Assembly: GCA_034429475.1 (NCBI GenBank)
Contig: DAOUGD010000251.1
Span: 1-35,154 of the forward strand
Source of the DNA: JAKQHY01 sp034429475
GTDB taxonomy: Bacteria; Chloroflexota; Anaerolineae; B4-G1; SLSP01
DNA: 35,154 bases
Direction: 5' to 3'
Below are positions 32,352 through 35,154 of the stretch, piece after piece. Every line of letters starts with the position of its first letter. Position 1 is the first letter of the stretch. The notes under the pieces are model-generated. The model was not told the DNA's origin. It saw only the letters and a list, made by a program, of their open reading frames with translations, and made no database searches. Position numbers and translations under genes: made by a program.

Positions 32352-32416
32352 TCAGCAGATTAAGCAGATTGAGCAGATTTTTTCTCTTAATCCGCTCAAT
32401 CTGCTCAATCTGCTGA
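32352..32416. repeat. Repeat family B, copy 4 (inner hairpin only)
   Basis: The left arm 32352-32379 and right arm 32389-32416 match 26 of 28 bases. The terminal inverted repeats of the full element are absent. The insertion sequence starts 36 bp downstream. Confidence 0.85.
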
Positions 32417-32452
32417 CAGAAACTAGGCTATTCACTAGACTTTGGCAGTACG

Positions 32453-34081
32453 TTAACACGCGAATACTCCTAACACAGGGCGTTTGACCGCAAACGGCGG
32501 TACAATAGAAAGAAAGGTCAGCCAATAGGAGGTATGCGATGATACCTTTGGTAGCATTTCCTGAATTGGTCGAGCATTACGCTCCTTTCTTTCGCGACAT
32601 ATTCTCCGCTGAGGCATTCATCGAATTCAAACGCTATCTCAGTGGGCTGCTCATTGCGGAAAACAAGACGGTGGAAGGGATCAATCGGTTCTGCCTGTGC
32701 GAAAGCCGGAATCAGAGCAGTCTGAATCGCTTGTTGACCCGCAGCCCGTTTGAATTGGCCGCTCTGGAGAAGCAACGCTTGGCGCTGTTGGCCAGCGTGC
32801 CTGAAACCCAGATGAAGCGCACCGGCGTGTGGAGTCTGGATGATACCTTGTTAACGCATTATGGGCAGCATTTCGAGAAGATCGCCTACCTCTGGGATCA
32901 TGTGGACCAGTGCTATCGGTGGGCGCACAACCTGGTCAGTCTGCATTACAGTGATGACGAAACCGATTATCCGTGCCACTATCAGTTGTGGGAGCCGCCC
33001 GACCTGGCAAAACTGGAAGCGGGGCTCCTCGCCGCCGAGGTGAAACTCCGGGAGAGTAAGTATGCACTCAAGGACAGCGCCCCCCAGCAGTGGCGGCAGT
33101 ATCTGCTGGGGGTGTGGCGGCGGCATCAACAACAGTCCGGCGTGGCTGAGTTGCATAGCACTAAGTTGCGGATTGCCGAACGCTTACTGGAAGAATGGCT
33201 GCGCCTGCATCCTGAACTGCGCCTGCCCGTGACGTTTGACAACTGGTACACGCAGCCCGGGTTCTGTCAGTTCTTGAGTGACCACTTGCAGTTGGCATAT
33301 GTAGGCACCCTGGCACCCAGCGATCAACTTATCCTACAAACGGGCGCGGAAACCCTACAGAACTTCGCGGCGCGCCTGAAACACGAGCATGAGGAAAACC
33401 TCAAGCACGCGCGCCCGCCCGTGTTCAAACCCATCAGCATTCCGTACAAGGGGCAACGCGAGACCTATTTCAGCTATTGTGCCACCCATCGGGTGCATCA
33501 CTTTGGTAAACACCGCGTGGTGATCAATCATCGCCAGGCGGACCTGTCGGACACGCCCGTGTTCTTGTTGTCGAACCGCTTGCATTGGCAGGCCCCAGGC
33601 ATCACCCGCATCCGCCGCCATCGCTGGCCCATTGAAGTCTATTATGAAGAGGGGAAGGCCGAAGGGTTGGATCAGTATCAGCTCCGGGATTTCGCGGCAG
33701 TTCAGCGGCATGTCGCTTTGGTCGCCGTAGTCTACAGTTTACTGCGCGCCGCCCAATATGACCACACCCTCCGAGACATACTTCAAGGTCAACTCAAGGT
33801 AGAACTTGAGGGCAGCGTGCCTTTCTGGCGGCGGGCTACCCAAGCCCAAAGCTTGTGGGCCTTGGGGCTGTTCATCCAGGCCGGTTTGACGCAAGGACAA
33901 TCGCTGCATTCGATCATGGCGCCGCTCCTGCGGGCGGTGTGCCCTGCGGGTGTGTGACCTGGCGAATGCAGTGATTACCGCGCTTTCCGCGTGGAGAGCG
34001 CGGCTACTCGCGTGCGGCTCCTGACAGGCGACGATTGACTCTGTCACGCCCTTTTTTCGCGTTGGGAGTATTCTGTGTTAA
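32453..34081 (+). mobile_element. Insertion sequence of the IS4/IS701 type
   Basis: The element is about 1.63 kb. Imperfect inverted ends of about 21-24 bp are visible: TTAACAC(GC)GAATACTCC(T)AAC at the left (from 32453) and its complement TTGGGAGTATTCTGTGTTAA at the right (to 34081). A single transposase gene fills the middle. The exact borders may be 5 bp further out because the flanks also match in part. No target duplication is clear. Confidence 0.8.
32539..33957 (+). CDS. DDE transposase (IS4/IS701 superfamily)
   Basis: The 472-residue transposase appears intact. The catalytic triad is visible in order: Asp101-Asp102 in WSLDDTLL, Asp234 in TFDNWY and Glu366 in RWPIEVYYEEGK. Here R-W-x-x-E and E-x6-K (Lys373) match the YREK signature of IS4-like enzymes. 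AGGAGG (32527-32532) precedes the ATG. A small inverted repeat after the stop (33983-34008) might end transcription. Gene content suggests a still active or recently active element. Confidence 0.9.
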   Translation: MIPLVAFPELVEHYAPFFRDIFSAEAFIEFKRYLSGLLIAENKTVEGINRFCLCESRNQSSLNRLLTRSPFELAALEKQRLALLASVPETQMKRTGVWSLDDTLLTHYGQHFEKIAYLWDHVDQCYRWAHNLVSLHYSDDETDYPCHYQLWEPPDLAKLEAGLLAAEVKLRESKYALKDSAPQQWRQYLLGVWRRHQQQSGVAELHSTKLRIAERLLEEWLRLHPELRLPVTFDNWYTQPGFCQFLSDHLQLAYVGTLAPSDQLILQTGAETLQNFAARLKHEHEENLKHARPPVFKPISIPYKGQRETYFSYCATHRVHHFGKHRVVINHRQADLSDTPVFLLSNRLHWQAPGITRIRRHRWPIEVYYEEGKAEGLDQYQLRDFAAVQRHVALVAVVYSLLRAAQYDHTLRDILQGQLKVELEGSVPFWRRATQAQSLWALGLFIQAGLTQGQSLHSIMAPLLRAVCPAGV

Positions 34082-34435
34082 GGTGCAAAAGTCGAGGCCT
34101 TACTTGCAAACGGCCCACTGGCATGGGCGCTCTTTGAATACGAATTGGAAGAGCATATTGAAGAATATTTGCAGTCCAAACACGAGGATGGCGATAGATA
34201 TTTCTTTGCCGTGACCGAACATACCAACGATGTAGCTATGCTGCTGATTGACGAAAATGACCAGGTTCATGTCAATGAAGCCGCCCGCATCGTACTGCAA
34301 GACCTGTGGCAGCACGCCTACCGGAGGAACATGCGCTTGCTGATTCCGCGAATGGCGCAGCAACTTGACGCCGGATACTTGTTTGGTGCGGGTGTCAAAA
34401 TCAAGGATGAAACTCAAGCGACGATATCCAATTGA
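34082..34435 (+). pseudogene. Gene fragment truncated by the insertion sequence
   Basis: The frame is open from the first base after the IS right end. It reads GAKVEALLANGPLAWALFEY without interruption into LEEHIEEYLQ and so on to 34435. The nearest stop upstream is the TAA within the IS terminus. The only near start is a TTG at 34145, without a ribosome site. I infer that the IS cut off the 5' end. The product is an acidic protein with FFAVTEHTNDVAMLLIDEND and LQDLWQHAYRRNM, which I do not recognise. The 5' portion was not found to the left of the IS. Confidence 0.6.
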
Positions 34436-34460
34436 GACGAAAGGTCTGACAGGATAGATT
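34432..34460 (+). promoter_or_regulatory. Promoter for the antitoxin-mazF pair
   Basis: TTGAGA (34432-34437), 17 bases and TAGATT (34455-34460) precede the pair. Its -35 box overlaps the stop region of the truncated gene. A T-rich run follows, and transcription would start near 34467. Confidence 0.5.
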
Positions 34461-34504
34461 TTTTAATGGATGAGTATCGAAAACAGGTATGTGGAGGTTG
34501 TAAA

Positions 34505-34741
34505 ATGTTAGTCAAAGAATATGTAGTTCAGGAACTGGCGACTTTGGATGAAATACAACTTCAACAAGTGGCTGAATATCTGGCATTTCTAAAATTTCAA
34601 GCGCGTATACATACCCGTCCGCACTTTGACGACACACAAATCGCAGCACTCTATGCGGAATTTGCTGAGGAAGATCGCTGTTTGGCGGAAGAGGGCATGG
34701 CCGAATACAATGTGAGTTTGCTTGCAGAGGACGCCCAATGA
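34505..34741 (+). CDS. Antitoxin of a MazF-type toxin-antitoxin pair
   Basis: The 78-residue protein starts MLVKEYVVQELATLDEIQLQQVAEYL. GGAGG (34493-34497) lies 7 bases upstream, which favours this ATG over one at 34466. It has an N-terminal helical segment, an FLKFQAR motif and an acidic end with YAEFAEEDRCLAEEGMAEY that probably wraps the toxin. No classic AbrB-type MazE motif is seen, so the family is unnamed here; the assignment rests on the 4-bp ATGA overlap with mazF. Confidence 0.75.
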   Translation: MLVKEYVVQELATLDEIQLQQVAEYLAFLKFQARIHTRPHFDDTQIAALYAEFAEEDRCLAEEGMAEYNVSLLAEDAQ

Positions 34742-35085
34742 AAGTTAAACGGGGAGAAATATGGTTGGCAGATCTGGACCCTACGCGCGGTTCTGAGCAA
34801 GCCGGGATGCGCCCTGTGCTCATTTTTCAAAATGATGTTATCAATGCTTACACGACGACTGTGTTAACCATCCCCTTGACGACCAATCTACGACGCACCA
34901 GTTTGCCCTCATGCGTCCAAATCGCCAAAGGGGAAGGTGGATTGCTCGGCGATTCAGTGGCGTTGTGTCATCAATTACGAGTGCTAGATGTGTCACGATT
35001 GCAACGCAGGCTTGGCTTGGTTAAACCGCGCACCCTTGAAGCGGTGGAGAATTGCGTGATGTTTACGTTGGGTATTGTTGAGTAG
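34738..35085 (+). CDS. mazF: MazF/PemK-family endoribonuclease toxin
   Basis: The 115-residue toxin cuts mRNA at short sequence sites when its antitoxin is lost. It shows KRGEIWLADLDPTRGSEQAG, MRPVLIFQND, TIPLTTNLRR and GGLLGDSVALCHQLRVLD, the core strands and catalytic Arg of the family. It starts within the antitoxin stop (ATGA). Downstream DNA to the window end is C-rich with no gene. Confidence 0.93.
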   Translation: MKVKRGEIWLADLDPTRGSEQAGMRPVLIFQNDVINAYTTTVLTIPLTTNLRRTSLPSCVQIAKGEGGLLGDSVALCHQLRVLDVSRLQRRLGLVKPRTLEAVENCVMFTLGIVE

Positions 35086-35154
35086 CCGAATGACGACTTC
35101 TTTTCCACTTCATAACTTACTCGCCTCCATTCCCCACCCCCTCTCCACCCCCAC

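Larger units (their letters stand above)
31908..32452. other. Gene-free gap packed with palindromic repeats
   Basis: From the kinase start to the insertion sequence there is no credible gene. It holds family C copy 2, a complete family B MITE-like element, a single-armed family C copy and family B copy 4. The stretch 32124-32290 is AT-richer and shows nothing I can identify. Confidence 0.8.

Noticed and set aside
32484..32506. Promoter TTGACC/TACAAT for the transposase
   Set aside because: The spacer is only 11 bases.
1..35154. tRNA, rRNA or riboswitch genes
   Set aside because: No cloverleaf, rRNA-like or known aptamer sequence was recognised by eye. A covariance-model search would be needed to be sure.

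Overview
The window is a GC-rich, gene-dense bacterial segment, most likely from a Chloroflexota (Anaerolineae/Caldilineae-like) genome. This assignment is an inference. It rests on the gene types, on the mix of oxygen-independent ferredoxin and flavin enzymes, and on families of palindromic 7-9-bp-period repeats that I associate with such genomes. No rRNA or tRNA gene was seen. Both ends of the window are C-rich and low in complexity, and hypF runs off the left edge.

Layout. (1) 1-4654: [NiFe]-hydrogenase maturation genes hypF (5' part missing), hypC, hypD and hypE, then an Amj-like lipid II flippase. (2) 4661-9511, minus strand: obgE and a 1158-residue membrane-anchored surface protein with a GH18-like domain, an Ig-like domain and a clan-A glycosidase domain. 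(3) 9563-13985: two divergent promoters, a TPR protein with PDWL-type motifs and tandem duplications, a HIT protein and ndk. (4) 14038-17591, minus strand: an overlapping etfB-etfA-fixC-fixX operon (EtfABCX), followed upstream by an alanine-dehydrogenase-like gene and galactokinase. (5) 20354-24160: a helicase-XPB-N-like protein (minus) and glmS (plus). (6) 24339-28241: iorA, two AT-richer accessory genes, iorB and a NADAR protein. (7) 28323-31907, minus strand: adenosine deaminase, a polytopic membrane protein and an FGGY kinase. (8) 31908-35085: a repeat-filled gap, an IS4/IS701-type insertion sequence with inverted repeats, a gene fragment at its right end, and an antitoxin-mazF pair.

Functionally, hydrogenase maturation, indolepyruvate:ferredoxin oxidoreductase (IorAB) and the EtfABCX module all handle low-potential electrons. 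This suggests an anaerobic or facultative amino-acid- and sugar-fermenting lifestyle. galK, the FGGY kinase, glmS, Amj and the surface glycosidase add sugar uptake and envelope functions.

The most unusual aspect is the non-coding DNA. Nearly every gap longer than about 80 bp holds a hairpin whose arms are near-tandem repeats of 7-9 bp. At least eight unrelated sequence families share this same architecture. Three have entered coding sequence: the hypF 3' end, the helicase-like gene's 3' end, and an in-frame linker inside iorA. One has been duplicated together with the last codons of glmS. One family (B) is embedded in a MITE-like element of about 150 bp with 14-bp terminal inverted repeats. 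No new defence or CRISPR system was found.
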